This document shows, one piece after another, positions 9,533 to 18,889 of a stretch of DNA of 64,000 nt. Below the pieces are notes generated by a model. The model searched no databases. It had not been told where the DNA came from and worked only from the letters and a program-made list of their open reading frames with translations. The DNA is from Pseudomonas putida (GTDB lineage Bacteria > Pseudomonadota > Gammaproteobacteria > Pseudomonadales > Pseudomonadaceae). The translations under genes were made by a program, and so were the position numbers. Numbering within the stretch: the stretch's first letter is position 1; each line of letters opens with the position of its first letter. The stretch covers positions 2,613,501-2,677,500 of the forward strand of contig NZ_CP029693.1 of assembly GCF_003228315.1 (NCBI RefSeq). The letters are read 5' to 3'.

Positions 9533-9570
9533 AAAGAAAACCGCCTGCGCGTCACGCAGGCGGTTTGCCA
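9533..9570 (-). terminator. Rho-independent terminator between two NlpC/P60 genes
   Basis: On the minus strand the stem AACCGCCTGCG / CGCAGGCGGTT is followed by a TTTTCTTTTC tract. It ends the transcript of the upstream NlpC/P60 gene (9649-10296). Confidence 0.85.
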
Positions 9571-9648
9571 TCATTCATGGATCAGAATTCTAGCGCTTAT
9601 GCGGCAAACTTCAAGTAAGACTTTAAGTTCGCCTTACAGATTGTCCGC

Positions 9649-10296
9649 TTACTTGCGCGCGGTGACGATTTCCGGCGTCGCAGCAGGCGCCATCGCGAGT
9701 GCGCGCTTGGCTTCGATGAAGGATTTGCTCCAGTAGCTGTCGCCCAGGCTATCAATCCGCACACCACCGCTGCGGCGGCTGCTGGAATGGATGAACTGGT
9801 TGTCGCCCAGGTAGATGCCAGCATGGCTGACACGATTGCGACGGCCGGAGGTTGCGAAGAACAGCAGATCACCTGGCTTGAGCTTGTTGCGCGAAACCAG
9901 TGGTGCATCCACGTTGATCATTTCGCGGGTGGAGCGCGGCAGGTTCATGCCCGCTTCTTCACGAAACAGATAGCCGATGAAGCCGCTGCAGTCGAAACCG
10001 GCTTCTGAGGTACCGCCGAAACGGTAACGGGTACCGATCAGGGACATGCCGCGTTCGAGGATGCTGTCGGCCAGGGCCGGCAACTGGTAGGACTTGCCGT
10101 CAGCAAAAGCGGCCAGTTCTTTTTCGGTGGCCACTTCGTCCTGGTAAAGAGAGTCTTGATAACGGACGGAAGACTGGGCGGTAACAGCGTTTTGAACCTG
10201 CTGTGGCGCTTGCTGGGACACTGGCGTGTGGGCAGCGCAACCGAACAACAGGGTAACGAGTGCGAGAGGCACGAGGGGTGCGAAGCGATTTAGCAT
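9649..10296 (-). CDS. NlpC/P60 family lipoprotein, second paralogue
   Basis: 215 residues from ATG 10296, chosen because it opens a lipoprotein signal with lipobox LFGC (Cys20); the ORF extends 24 codons further upstream without a signal. A linker of about 70 residues rich in Gln, Ala and Glu precedes the C40 domain. Catalytic Cys is in EAGFDCSGFIGYLF and His in RVSHAGIYLGDNQFIHS. It matches the neighbouring paralogue closely across the domain (STREMI, LKPGDLLFFAT and LQTGDLVFFAT), so the pair arose by duplication, but they have separate terminators. Likely a peptidoglycan hydrolase of the Spr/MepS type. Confidence 0.9.
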   Translation of the reverse strand: MLNRFAPLVPLALVTLLFGCAAHTPVSQQAPQQVQNAVTAQSSVRYQDSLYQDEVATEKELAAFADGKSYQLPALADSILERGMSLIGTRYRFGGTSEAGFDCSGFIGYLFREEAGMNLPRSTREMINVDAPLVSRNKLKPGDLLFFATSGRRNRVSHAGIYLGDNQFIHSSSRRSGGVRIDSLGDSYWSKSFIEAKRALAMAPAATPEIVTARK

Positions 10297-10521
10297 GGGC
10301 ACGACCGTGGCTGATAGTTGTAAAGAAGCCGAGACTATGCCCGCTATCAAACCTATTTGCAAATTCAATCGAACTTTTTGTGACTTATCGTTTTCCCGCT
10401 GACATCTAAGCGCTTAAGCCCATTTTGATTGTTCACGCGGCCTGCACCGTGCAGGAAAGCGTGTTTTCTGGCGCCTGAAATATGCCAAACCGCGCTGCAG
10501 CCCGCGACTTACCGGGCCTGA

Positions 10522-11226
10522 CTACCAGCCCAGGGTTTCTTTCAGGAAGGGAATGGTCAACTTGCGTTGCGCTTGAAGGGAGGCCTGATCGAGGCGTTCC
10601 AGCAACTCGAACAATGCACTCATGCTGCGGGTGCCGCGGGTCAGGATAAAGTGCCCGACTTCGTCGGTCAGGTGCAGGCCGCGCCGGGATGCGCGCAATT
10701 GCAGGGCGCGCAATTTGTCTTCATCGGAAAGCGGGCGCATCTGGAAGATCAAGGCCAGGGTCAGGCGGGACTTGAGGTCCGCCAGCTTCACTGGCAACTC
10801 ACGCGGCGAGTGCGATGCGGCGATCAGCAAGCGCCGGCCGCTGTCACGCAGACGATTGAACAGATGGAACAGCGCCTCTTCCCAGTCAGCCTTCCCGGCC
10901 ACCGCCTGCAGATCATCCAGGCAAACCAGTTCGTACTGTTCCAGGTGATCGAGAATTTCCACGCCGCGATCCATCAACTCCGCCAGCGGCAGATAAACCG
11001 CCGGCTCCCCCATCTGCTCGAAACGCAGGCAAGCAGCCTGCAACAGATGCGTACGGCCTACGCCGTGTTTGCCCCAGAGGTAAATCAGGCTTTCGGTCCA
11101 GCCGGCGTCGGCTTCGCACAGTCGCTCGACATAGCCGAGTGCAGCGGCATTGGCGCCTGGGTAGTAGTTGATGAAGGTGGCGTCGTCACGCAGACGCACA
11201 CCTAGGGGCAGCTGAATTGGTTCCAT
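10522..11226 (-). CDS. hda: DnaA regulatory inactivator Hda
   Basis: AAA+ protein that, with the DNA-loaded sliding clamp, stimulates ATP hydrolysis on DnaA and so prevents re-initiation. It is 234 residues. MEPIQLPLGVRLRDDATF contains the N-terminal QLPLGV-type clamp-binding motif. The Walker A region is WGKHGVGRTHLL, Walker B is LVCLDDLQAVAG, and the sensor region is LLIAASHSP. It precedes the AI-2E-family permease and DUF2066 genes in the order usual for Pseudomonas, though each is spaced by some distance. The 225 nt between its end and the NlpC gene contain nothing I can assign. Confidence 0.93.
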   Translation of the reverse strand: MEPIQLPLGVRLRDDATFINYYPGANAAALGYVERLCEADAGWTESLIYLWGKHGVGRTHLLQAACLRFEQMGEPAVYLPLAELMDRGVEILDHLEQYELVCLDDLQAVAGKADWEEALFHLFNRLRDSGRRLLIAASHSPRELPVKLADLKSRLTLALIFQMRPLSDEDKLRALQLRASRRGLHLTDEVGHFILTRGTRSMSALFELLERLDQASLQAQRKLTIPFLKETLGW

Positions 11227-11388
11227 GCTGACTGTACAGTTCCCAAGGAACCGTTAGTGGCCTCTGTGTAAAGTTTGCGAAGTTTATACCCGTGACGCCG
11301 ACCGCACAATGCGACGCACCACAAGCAAAATCAAAGGTTTGCGTTGATGTCCCGGTTTTATGACGGTTTCTCTGGCGGTACAGGCATC

Positions 11389-11409
11389 GACCCGGCATCC
11401 CACCGGGTC
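11389..11409. other. Hairpin 3' of the AI-2E-family permease gene
   Basis: GACCCGG (11389-11395) can pair with CCGGGTC (11403-11409). It lies just after the permease stop on the minus strand but has no T tract, so it is at most a weak terminator or an mRNA 3'-end stabiliser. Confidence 0.45.
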
Positions 11410-11423
11410 GCGCATGAGCAAGC

Positions 11424-12497
11424 CTAAAGCTCCGGCTCGTCGACACCACTGTAGATTTCGGAATCCTTGTACAGGTCGTGAACATGACGCACCAGCACCA
11501 TGATCACCGCCGCCACCGGCAACGCCAGGAGGATGCCGGTAAAGCCGAACAGCTCACCACCGGCCAAGATCGCGAAAATCACCGCCACTGGATGCAGACC
11601 GATGCGATCCCCCACCAGCAACGGCGTCAACACCATGCCTTCCAGTGCCTGCCCGACCATGAACACCGCAACGATGCCAACCATCGGATACAGATCGCCA
11701 CCAAACTGAAACAGGCCGGCGATCAAGGCCGAGCCAATACCGATGACAAACCCCATGTACGGCACAATCGCTGCCAGACCGGCGATCAGACCGATCAACA
11801 AGCCCAACTCCAGCCCCACCAGCATCAGGCCCGCGGCATAGATCACGCCCAAGGCGAGCATCACCAGCAACTGCCCGCGCACGAAGGCCCCGAGCACTTC
11901 ATGACATTCGCCAGCCAGTGACACCACGCGCTCCTCGCGATCGCGAGGCAGCAAGCTGCGCAACTTGGCCATCATCACATCCCAATCCCGCAGCAAGTAG
12001 AAACTCACCACAGGGATCAGCACCAGATTCGCCAACCAGGCCATCAAGGCCAGTCCGGAAGCCGTGGCCTGGCTCAGCACCACGCCGACGATATCGGTGG
12101 TCTGCCCCATGTGCTCGCTGATGGCGGCCTTGAGCTTGTCGAACTTCCAGAACCCTTCGGACAAGCCGAATTTCGATTGCGCCCATGGCAACGCCGTGTG
12201 CTGCAGCCAGTCGAGCATCTGCGGTGCCAACTCATATAAGCGAAAGAGTTGCTTGGCCAGCATCGGCACCAGGACCAGCAGCAGCGCGGTGAAGATCAGG
12301 GTGAACAGCGCGAACACCGTGACGACGCCCAGTGTGCGAGACAGCCCGGCCCTCTCCAGCCGATCCACCAGGGGATCGAACAGATAAGCCAGCAAGAGCG
12401 CCACCAGGAACGGCGACAGGATCGGATGCAACAGCCAGATGAACCCGCAGAGCAGAACCACCCCACCCAACCAGAACCAACGCCGTGTATCAGCCAT
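11424..12497 (-). CDS. AI-2E family transporter (PerM/YdiK-like permease)
   Basis: 357 residues and very hydrophobic, with about eight membrane segments in the typical layout: an N-terminal cluster (WFWLGGVVLLCGFIWLL, FLVALLLAYLFDPLVDRL), a less hydrophobic central part, and a C-terminal cluster (LLIGLIAGLAAIVPYMGFVI and LLALPVAAVIMVLV). The FDPLVDRLER, PYMGF and LTPLLVGDRIGLHP motifs are family signatures. Members export or move small molecules; the AI-2 link holds only for a few and the role here is unknown. It is upstream of hda on the same strand, with about 200 nt between them. Confidence 0.9.
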   Translation of the reverse strand: MADTRRWFWLGGVVLLCGFIWLLHPILSPFLVALLLAYLFDPLVDRLERAGLSRTLGVVTVFALFTLIFTALLLVLVPMLAKQLFRLYELAPQMLDWLQHTALPWAQSKFGLSEGFWKFDKLKAAISEHMGQTTDIVGVVLSQATASGLALMAWLANLVLIPVVSFYLLRDWDVMMAKLRSLLPRDREERVVSLAGECHEVLGAFVRGQLLVMLALGVIYAAGLMLVGLELGLLIGLIAGLAAIVPYMGFVIGIGSALIAGLFQFGGDLYPMVGIVAVFMVGQALEGMVLTPLLVGDRIGLHPVAVIFAILAGGELFGFTGILLALPVAAVIMVLVRHVHDLYKDSEIYSGVDEPEL

Positions 12498-12533
12498 GAA
12501 CCACTCCCTTGCTTCTATATATAGAAAGAAAAA

Positions 12534-13595
12534 CTACCAGCGAAAATGCAGCGCAGGCGTAGCTGCCGGGGCCGGTGCTGGCGCTGCGGCAGGGGCTTGG
12601 CCGTCGGCCGTCGGTGCAGCAGGCGGCAGGTTGGCCGGAGCCGGTGCCGACACCTCCTGCAACTTCGCCAGCGACAACTGCGCCCGCAACTGCTCGGTAC
12701 TGCCATTGACCCGATACAGGATCTTGTCGCCATCCACACTTTGCGGCCGTCCGTTGAAGGGCTCCAGCAAGCGCCCAAGGGTCGCATAGCGCTCAAGGTT
12801 CATGCCTTGAACTTCCAGTAGTTGCGCAGTGGATGCCCCAGCCTTGGCGACGAAACGCGGCGCCAGTCGCTGGTTGACCGCCAGCATCACCGCGTCCGCG
12901 ACGGCCGCTTGATCGCCCCCCGTGACGGTGCCCGCTTCCTTTTGATCCCCCAGCCACAAACGCCAGTTGGCTTGCCATTGCCCTCCCTCTTCGTGAGCAT
13001 GCACTGCCAGCAGGGCGTCAGCGTTGTAGCGCTCCGAAGCGTTGCGCAAAGGTGCCGGGTCGGTACCTTCCAGGTTGGGCGCGGTGGCAACAAGCTGTTC
13101 ATTCAGATCCGCCAACGGCAAGCGCAGCGGTAAACCGCGATGTTGCGCGGCACGTCGCAATGGGGCTGCGCTGGCCTGCCCATCACCCACAAGGCTTGCT
13201 CCTTCGGTTGTGTCGTTCAACCACCAACCGAGAATCGACGGACGATTGGCGCCCCACGTGGCCAGTCCGGCGCGGCGCAATGCTTGTTCAGTGGTGCCTG
13301 GATCGAAATCGACTTTCAATACTTCCGGCGGCCCGGCGTCGTAACCGAACTGGCTGATGATTTGCTGCGGATCCTTGCGGATCGCCGCCAGCCCCGGGCT
13401 TTGCGCGGCCTTGGGGTCGCCGGTCAGGCGCAGCACCAGCGTATCGAGGGCGCGCTGGGTCGCTTGATCGCGCTCTTCCGGTGACTGGCCGTTGACCGGC
13501 TCGCGCACCTGATAAAGACCTTTGACGGTTTCGGCCTGGCTGACCAGGCTGATCAATGACAGACAACCCACAAACAAGAATTTACAAAAACGCAT
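12534..13595 (-). CDS. DUF2066 domain-containing exported protein
   Basis: 353 residues from ATG 13595 (MRFCKFLFVG), which begins a signal peptide ending near VSQA; AGGA lies about 8 nt upstream. The longer ORF (to 13778) lacks a signal and covers the promoter region. The mature part starts TVKGLYQVREPVNGQ and carries the conserved YDAGPPEVLKVDFD and GWWLNDT segments of DUF2066. The tail is a low-complexity Pro/Ala linker. Function is unknown; it is likely periplasmic. It diverges from purM, the arrangement usual in Pseudomonas. Confidence 0.87.
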   Translation of the reverse strand: MRFCKFLFVGCLSLISLVSQAETVKGLYQVREPVNGQSPEERDQATQRALDTLVLRLTGDPKAAQSPGLAAIRKDPQQIISQFGYDAGPPEVLKVDFDPGTTEQALRRAGLATWGANRPSILGWWLNDTTEGASLVGDGQASAAPLRRAAQHRGLPLRLPLADLNEQLVATAPNLEGTDPAPLRNASERYNADALLAVHAHEEGGQWQANWRLWLGDQKEAGTVTGGDQAAVADAVMLAVNQRLAPRFVAKAGASTAQLLEVQGMNLERYATLGRLLEPFNGRPQSVDGDKILYRVNGSTEQLRAQLSLAKLQEVSAPAPANLPPAAPTADGQAPAAAPAPAPAATPALHFRW

Positions 13596-13979
13596 GGAGG
13601 ATTCCTGACGACAAGAGCGGCTGGAACAGGCCGCATGAAGACGTTCGAGCAAGGCTGTGACCATGACCGGACGCAAAACATTCACACGGGCTGGGTAAGT
13701 TTTCGCACTGTCATAACGATAGACGCTTAACGGCGATACTTTACGCAGGCCGCAAGGATGCCACCATCGAGCGCGCATGACGGTTTTTTTAAGCCGATAT
13801 GCCCCTGCCGTCGGCGTGAGGATGGCCGCTGCCCTTCAAGCCTGATAAAATCGCGCGCCTTCGCAGACCGGCAACAGCCGGGCACTTTCGAAATTCGCGT
13901 GAGGCAATCGCCCGCTTCGATTTCGGCAGCCCCGCTGAACTCGGTCGTTACCCAGAAATTCCCCCTAAAGGCCTGGATC
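13596..13979. other. Divergent intergenic region between DUF2066 gene and purM
   Basis: A 384-nt stretch without a gene. It should carry both divergent promoters. A -10-like TGATAAAAT occurs at 13843-13851 upstream of purM, but without a good -35 at the right distance. No repeat or RNA element was recognised. Confidence 0.45.
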
Positions 13980-15038
13980 ATGAGCAAGCAACCCTCCCTG
14001 AGCTACAAGGACGCCGGTGTAGACATCGACGCCGGTGAAGCATTGGTCGAACGCATCAAGAGCGTCGCCAAGCGCACTGCGCGCCCGGAAGTCATGGGCG
14101 GCCTGGGCGGTTTTGGCGCCCTCTGCGAAATCCCGGCCGGCTACAAGCAACCAGTCCTGGTTTCCGGCACTGACGGCGTCGGCACCAAGCTGCGCCTGGC
14201 ACTGAACCTGAACAAGCACGACAGCATCGGTATCGACCTGGTCGCCATGTGCGTCAACGACCTGGTGGTGTGCGGCGCCGAGCCGCTGTTCTTCCTCGAC
14301 TACTACGCCACCGGCAAACTGAACGTCGACACCGCCGCTCAGGTCGTGACCGGCATCGGCGCGGGCTGCGAGCTGTCCGGCTGCTCCCTGGTCGGTGGCG
14401 AAACCGCTGAAATGCCTGGCATGTACGAAGGCGAAGACTACGACCTGGCCGGCTTCTGCGTCGGCGTCGTGGAAAAATCCGAAATCATCGACGGTTCCAA
14501 GGTTGCTGCCGGCGATGCCCTGCTCGCCCTGCCATCTTCCGGCCCGCACTCCAACGGTTACTCGCTGATCCGCAAGATCATCGAAGTGTCCGGTGCCGAC
14601 ATCGAAAACACCCAGCTCGACGGCAAACCGCTGACCGACCTGCTGATGGCCCCGACCCGTATCTACGTCAAGCCGCTGCTCAAGCTGATCAAGGAAACCG
14701 GCGCTGTCAAAGCCATGGCCCACATCACCGGTGGCGGCCTGCTGGACAACATCCCGCGCGTCTTGCCAAAAGGCGCCCAGGCGGTGGTCGACGTGGCGAG
14801 CTGGACCCGCCCGGCGGTGTTCGACTGGCTGCAAGAGAAAGGCAACGTCGACGAAAACGAAATGCACCGCGTCTTGAACTGCGGCGTCGGCATGGTCATC
14901 TGCGTGGCTCAGGAGCACGTTGAAGCCTCCCTCAAAGTGCTGCGCGACGCTGGCGAGCAGCCATGGGTCATCGGCCAGATCTCCACCGCTGCCGAAGGCG
15001 CGGCCCAGGTCGAACTGAAGAACCTCAAGGCTCATTGA
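13980..15038 (+). CDS. purM: Phosphoribosylformylglycinamidine cyclo-ligase PurM
   Basis: Closes the imidazole ring to give AIR in de novo purine synthesis, using ATP. It is 352 residues from ATG 13980 ([15 protein letters not shown]), the standard PurM N-terminus; 74 codons open upstream are ignored. Motifs include [26 protein letters not shown], the [17 protein letters not shown] loop and the C-terminal [16 protein letters not shown]. The stop overlaps the purN start by one base (TGATG), so the two are translationally coupled. Confidence 0.97.
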   Translation: MSKQPSLSYKDAGVDIDAGEALVERIKSVAKRTARPEVMGGLGGFGALCEIPAGYKQPVLVSGTDGVGTKLRLALNLNKHDSIGIDLVAMCVNDLVVCGAEPLFFLDYYATGKLNVDTAAQVVTGIGAGCELSGCSLVGGETAEMPGMYEGEDYDLAGFCVGVVEKSEIIDGSKVAAGDALLALPSSGPHSNGYSLIRKIIEVSGADIENTQLDGKPLTDLLMAPTRIYVKPLLKLIKETGAVKAMAHITGGGLLDNIPRVLPKGAQAVVDVASWTRPAVFDWLQEKGNVDENEMHRVLNCGVGMVICVAQEHVEASLKVLRDAGEQPWVIGQISTAAEGAAQVELKNLKAH

Positions 15039-15688
15039 TGAGCCAGACCTGTGATGTGGTGGTGCTGTTGTCCGGCACCGGCAGTAACTTGCAGGCCCTG
15101 ATCGACAGCACGCGGACCGGCGACAGCCCGGTCCGCATCGCTGCGGTGATTTCCAACCGCGCCGACGCCTACGGCCTGCAACGCGCCAGGGATGCGGGTA
15201 TCGACACCCGCGCCCTGGATCACAAGGCTTTCGATGGCCGCGAAGCCTTCGATGCCGCGCTGATCGAACTGATCGACGCGTTCAACCCCAAACTCGTGGT
15301 ACTGGCTGGCTTCATGCGCATTCTCAGCGCGGATTTCGTGCGCCACTATCAGGGTCGCCTGCTCAATATCCATCCCTCGCTGCTGCCCAAATACAAAGGG
15401 CTGCACACGCATCAGCGCGCGCTGGAAGCTGGCGATGTGGAACATGGCTGTTCCGTGCACTTCGTCACCGAGGAACTCGATGGCGGACCACTGGTCGTAC
15501 AGGCAGTAATACCGGTAGAGTTGCACGACTCGCCGCAAAGCCTGGCGCAGCGAGTCCATGTTCAGGAACACTTGATCTACCCGATGGCCGTCCGCTGGTT
15601 TGCCGAAGGCCGGTTATCACTTGGCGACCAAGGTGCTTTACTGGATGGACAGTTACTCGCGGCCAGCGGCCACTTGATACGAACCTAG
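15038..15688 (+). CDS. purN: Phosphoribosylglycinamide formyltransferase PurN
   Basis: Folate-dependent formylation of GAR, the third step of purine synthesis. It is 216 residues, with VVLLSGTGSNLQALID at the N-terminus and the catalytic block LAGFMRIL followed by LLNIHPSLLPKYKGLHTHQRA (Asn, His). The Asp of the catalytic triad is in VTEELDGGPLVVQA. It starts within the purM stop and is followed 8 nt later by the DUF3108 gene, so the three probably form one transcript that ends at the terminator near 16440. Confidence 0.97.
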   Translation: MSQTCDVVVLLSGTGSNLQALIDSTRTGDSPVRIAAVISNRADAYGLQRARDAGIDTRALDHKAFDGREAFDAALIELIDAFNPKLVVLAGFMRILSADFVRHYQGRLLNIHPSLLPKYKGLHTHQRALEAGDVEHGCSVHFVTEELDGGPLVVQAVIPVELHDSPQSLAQRVHVQEHLIYPMAVRWFAEGRLSLGDQGALLDGQLLAASGHLIRT

Positions 15689-15696
15689 GAGATTTT

Positions 15697-16410
15697 ATGC
15701 GTCGTGCCCTGCTCTTCGCTTGCGCGCTGCTCGCCCTGCCCTTCGCACAGGCGGCAGACCTTCAACCCTTCTCCGCCAGCTACACCGCCGACTGGAAGCA
15801 GCTGCCCATGAGCGGCACTGCCGAACGCAGCCTGACCAAGGACGCCAACGGCACCTGGAAGCTCAGCTTCAAGGCGTCGATGATGATCGCCAGCCTGACC
15901 GAAGAAAGCACCCTGACGGTCGACAAGGACACCCTGCTGCCGCAGTCCTACCATTTCGAGCGGGGTGGCCTGGGCAAAGCCAAGAAAGCCGACCTGGACT
16001 TCGACTGGGCCGCCAAGAAGGTGACCGGCACCGACCGTGGCGACGCGGTGAACATTCCACTCAACCGCGGCATGGTCGACAAATCCACCTACCAGCTCGC
16101 GCTTCAGCATGACGTGGCCGCCGGCAAGAAAAGCATGAGCTACCAGGTGGTCGATGGTGGTGAAGTCGATACCTATGACTTCCGCGTGCTGGGCTCCGAG
16201 AAAGTCGACACCAAGGCCGGCCAGATCGATGCAGTCAAGGTCGAGCGCGTGCGCGATCCGACACAAAGCAAGCGCACCACCGTGCTGTGGTTCGCCAAGG
16301 ACTGGGACTACCTGCTGGTCCGCCTGCAACAGGTCGAAACCGACGGCAAGGAGTACAACATCATGCTCCTGGACGGCAAGGTGAACGGCAAGACGGTCAA
16401 AGGCAGTTGA
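15697..16410 (+). CDS. DUF3108 domain-containing periplasmic protein
   Basis: 237 residues with a clear signal peptide (MRRALLFACALLALPFAQA). The mature protein is beta-rich: LQPFSASYTADWKQLPMSGTAERSL, then YHFERGGLGKAKKADLDFDW, LALQHDVAAGKKSMSYQVVDG and LWFAKDWDYLLVRLQQVE are characteristic DUF3108 strands. Function is not established. It is the last gene of the purMN transcript, which is conserved in Pseudomonas, but the reason for linkage to purine synthesis is unknown. Confidence 0.88.
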   Translation: MRRALLFACALLALPFAQAADLQPFSASYTADWKQLPMSGTAERSLTKDANGTWKLSFKASMMIASLTEESTLTVDKDTLLPQSYHFERGGLGKAKKADLDFDWAAKKVTGTDRGDAVNIPLNRGMVDKSTYQLALQHDVAAGKKSMSYQVVDGGEVDTYDFRVLGSEKVDTKAGQIDAVKVERVRDPTQSKRTTVLWFAKDWDYLLVRLQQVETDGKEYNIMLLDGKVNGKTVKGS

Positions 16411-16422
16411 TCCAGCGACACG

Positions 16423-16456
16423 ACAAAGCCCCGCAATTGCGGGGCTTTTTTTTTGC
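16423..16456 (+). terminator. Rho-independent terminator after the purM-purN-DUF3108 unit
   Basis: Stem AAGCCCCGCAATTGCGGGGCTT followed by nine or more T residues. Confidence 0.93.
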
Positions 16457-16464
16457 GCGCTGAT

Positions 16465-16515
16465 GTGGGAGCGAGCCTGCTCGCGATGGACGTGAACGAT
16501 AACGCGCACCGCCTG
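16465..16515. repeat. Single REP arm with partial BIME spacer
   Basis: GTGGGAGCGAGCCTGCTCGC at 16465, followed by the internal BIME-type sequence GATGGACGTGAACGATAACG. The inverted second arm is missing, so this looks like a truncated pair. Confidence 0.85.
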
Positions 16516-16620
16516 CGTGAACACGCCCACAAAATTGGAACGACAGATCAGCGTGATGGCTCTATACCTTCAGCGTTCTTTTTGATCGAATGACTTTTCC
16601 TGATGCCAGCGAGGTTTCCC

Positions 16621-17037
16621 ATGACCGTTACCGTCAACACCGTCTCCGCCGAAGGTTTTCGTCACAGCGTGCAAATCGATGACCACGAACTCTTTGCCGA
16701 CGTACCCGCCACGGCTGGCGGTGAAGGTTCTGCACCGGAACCACACGATTACTTCGATGCTGCGCTGGGCGCCTGCAAAGCCCTGACCTTGAAGCTGTAT
16801 GCCAAGAAGAAAGACATTCCCCTGACCGGCGTTGGCGTCGAGGTCAAACGCGACAACAGCCAGGAGCAAAAGGGCAAATACGCCCTGCACGTCAAACTGA
16901 CTCTCAAAGGCGTGCTCACCGACGCCCAGCGTGACGAACTGCACCGCGTAGCCGACCGCTGCCCGATCCACAAGCTGATGACCACCAGCGAAGTCAGCAT
17001 CGAAACCCATCTTTCCGAAGGCGCGTTCAGCCAATAG
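16621..17037 (+). CDS. OsmC family protein (YhfA-like)
   Basis: 138 residues from ATG 16621 (MTVTVNTVSAEGF), with GAGG 7 nt upstream; a start six codons earlier is less likely. OsmC/Ohr-fold motifs are present: PEPHDYFDAALGACKALTLKLYAKKK with the first Cys, and ADRCPIHKLMTT with the second. This two-cysteine arrangement supports thiol-dependent peroxide reduction, but the YhfA branch has no proven substrate. Cytoplasmic. It is 63 nt upstream of the pirin gene on the same strand and may be co-transcribed. Confidence 0.88.
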   Translation: MTVTVNTVSAEGFRHSVQIDDHELFADVPATAGGEGSAPEPHDYFDAALGACKALTLKLYAKKKDIPLTGVGVEVKRDNSQEQKGKYALHVKLTLKGVLTDAQRDELHRVADRCPIHKLMTTSEVSIETHLSEGAFSQ

Positions 17038-17099
17038 CGGCAACGATGGCGCAAGCGGGTTATGCTCGATCGCATCACCCGCTCAGCCTGGAACGCACC

Positions 17100-17960
17100 A
17101 TGAACACTCCGCTCGTGATCCGCCCCCGCGCCGAAGACGTCGAGGGCCAGCCGATTCTTCGCCCGCTACCCTCAGCCAAATGCCGCAATGTCGGGCCCTT
17201 CGTGTTTTTCGATCACATGCTGCAAACCCGCTACGCCGCGGGAGACGGCATGAACATCCGCCAGCATCCGCATATCGGTCTGTCCACGCTGACCTACCTC
17301 TTCGAGGGACAGCTCCAACACAAGGACAGCTTGGGCTCGGATCAGGTGGTCAGCCCCGGGGATGTCAGCTGGATGACCGCCGGCAGCGCCATCGCCCACG
17401 TCGAGCGCACCCCCGAAGCCCTCAAAGGCCGCGAATTCACGATGCACGGCCTGCAAATCTGGCTGGCCTCACCCAAGGACCAGGAACAAGGTCCCGGCTA
17501 CTACAGCCATCATCCTGCCTCCACATTGCCGGTCAGCGAGAACCTTGGGGTGAAGATCCGGATGATCGCCGGGTCAGGCTTTTGCCTGGAATCGCCGGTA
17601 CCGGTGCTTTCTCCTACGCTGTACGCCGAATTGCACCTGCAAACGGCAACGACCCTGCTGATTCCCACCGAACATGAAGAACGTGCGCTGTATGTGCTCA
17701 GTGGCGAGGTACTGCTCAATGGCGAGCCGGTCGAACCTCACGATCTGGTGGTATTGCCGACCGGGGAAGAGATGACATTGTCCGCTGACAGCGACAGTCA
17801 TGCGGTGCTGTTTGGTGGCGCACCGCTGGACGGCCCAAGGCGGATCAACTGGAATTTTGTCTCGAGCGATCCGGCGAAGATCGACGAAGCGCGCAGGCGC
17901 TGGGCGGCCGGGGATTGGCCGAAGGTGCCGGGGGAAGTTGAGCGGATCGAGCTGCCTTAA
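17100..17960 (+). CDS. Pirin family protein (bicupin)
   Basis: 286 residues from ATG 17100 (MNTPLVIRPRAEDV). The N-terminal cupin has the metal-ligand signature HPHIGLSTLTYLFEGQLQHKDS, followed by GDVSWMTAGSAIAHVERTPE and HGLQIWL, all typical of pirins. The C-terminal cupin is more degenerate (ERALYVLSGEVLLNG). Pirins bind Fe or Ni; some act as quercetin dioxygenases or modulate enzymes, and the role here cannot be told. It follows osmC on the same strand. A REP pair lies downstream. Confidence 0.92.
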   Translation: MNTPLVIRPRAEDVEGQPILRPLPSAKCRNVGPFVFFDHMLQTRYAAGDGMNIRQHPHIGLSTLTYLFEGQLQHKDSLGSDQVVSPGDVSWMTAGSAIAHVERTPEALKGREFTMHGLQIWLASPKDQEQGPGYYSHHPASTLPVSENLGVKIRMIAGSGFCLESPVPVLSPTLYAELHLQTATTLLIPTEHEERALYVLSGEVLLNGEPVEPHDLVVLPTGEEMTLSADSDSHAVLFGGAPLDGPRRINWNFVSSDPAKIDEARRRWAAGDWPKVPGEVERIELP

Positions 17961-17987
17961 CTTTGCCGTCGTCAGTTACACCGTCTT

Positions 17988-18048
17988 CGCGAGCAGGCTC
18001 GCTCCTACAGGGAAACGCATTCCATTGTAGGAGCGAGCCTGCTCGCGA
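17988..18048. repeat. Inverted REP pair (BIME), short spacer
   Basis: Inverted arm CGCGAGCAGGCTCGCTCCTA from 17988 and direct arm TGTAGGAGCGAGCCTGCTCG from 18026. The spacer is only about 16 nt and the two genes here converge. Confidence 0.93.
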
Positions 18049-18092
18049 TGAGGCCGGCACTAGCGAAGACAAATGCACGGCATAAGCTGCAA

Positions 18093-18821
18093 TCAGCCCT
18101 TGAACACTTCATCCAGCAGGTTGTGCATCGACGTAAACGCCCGTGCGGCAACCTTGGCGTCATACATCATCATCCCCGGCACCTTGGCGTGCGGGTCAGT
18201 GAACGAGTGAAACGCACCGCCGTAGCTGAGCAACTGCCAATCCACACCGGCGGCATTCATTTCATCCTCGAATGCCGGCAACTGCTCCTTCGGCACCAAT
18301 GGATCGGATGCGCCGTGCAGGACCAGCACCTTGCCCTTGATGTTGTTCGCATCGGCCGGATTCGGGGTATCGAGGGTGCCGTGGAACGAGACCGCCGCCT
18401 TCACCGGAGCACCGGTACGCGCAAGTTCCAGCGCACAGCAACCACCAAAACAGAAACCGAAGGTCGCCAGCTTCGAGGTATCGACGGCAGCCTCACCCTG
18501 TTTCTGCAATTGCTCGAAAGCCGCCTGCATGCGCTTGCGCAGCAACGCGCGGTCATTCTTCAGCGGCATCATTGCCGCGCCCGCCTCGTCGTTGTTCTGC
18601 GGACGCACCGACTGCCCATAAATGTCGGCGATCAACACCACGTAGCCCTTGGCAGCAACCGACTTGGCGATCTCTTCAGCACCCGCGCCGACACCCATCC
18701 AGTTTGGTGCCATCAGCAAGCCCGGACGCGCGCCCTTGTGCTCGGCGTCGAACGCCAGGCGACTTTCATAGGGCTGGCCGTCAATCTGGTAGGCCACGGA
18801 ACGTACAGTGATTTGGCTCAT
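18093..18821 (-). CDS. Dienelactone hydrolase family protein
   Basis: 242 residues from ATG 18821 (MSQITVRSVAYQ). Alpha/beta-hydrolase fold with the dienelactone-hydrolase type Cys nucleophile in FGFCFGGCC, Asp in LHGASDPLVP and His in YGGAFHSFTDP. So it is a cysteine rather than a serine hydrolase. Members open lactones or act on small esters; no aromatic degradation genes are near, so the substrate is unknown. It lies just past the htpG terminator on the same strand. Confidence 0.9.
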   Translation of the reverse strand: MSQITVRSVAYQIDGQPYESRLAFDAEHKGARPGLLMAPNWMGVGAGAEEIAKSVAAKGYVVLIADIYGQSVRPQNNDEAGAAMMPLKNDRALLRKRMQAAFEQLQKQGEAAVDTSKLATFGFCFGGCCALELARTGAPVKAAVSFHGTLDTPNPADANNIKGKVLVLHGASDPLVPKEQLPAFEDEMNAAGVDWQLLSYGGAFHSFTDPHAKVPGMMMYDAKVAARAFTSMHNLLDEVFKG

Positions 18822-18851
18822 TTCTGACTCCTGATTTTTTGAACACCAGAA

Positions 18852-18882
18852 TGAAAAAACCCGCCGAAGCGGGTTTTTCTGC
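18852..18882 (-). terminator. Rho-independent terminator of htpG
   Basis: On the minus strand the stem AACCCGC-TTCG-GCGGGTT is followed by a T run. It starts a few bases after the htpG stop. Confidence 0.92.
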
Positions 18883-18889
18883 AACACAG

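Noticed and set aside
16621-17960. Stress-response island from osmC and pirin adjacency
   Set aside because: Both are common core genes; spacing and strand alone do not support a distinct system.
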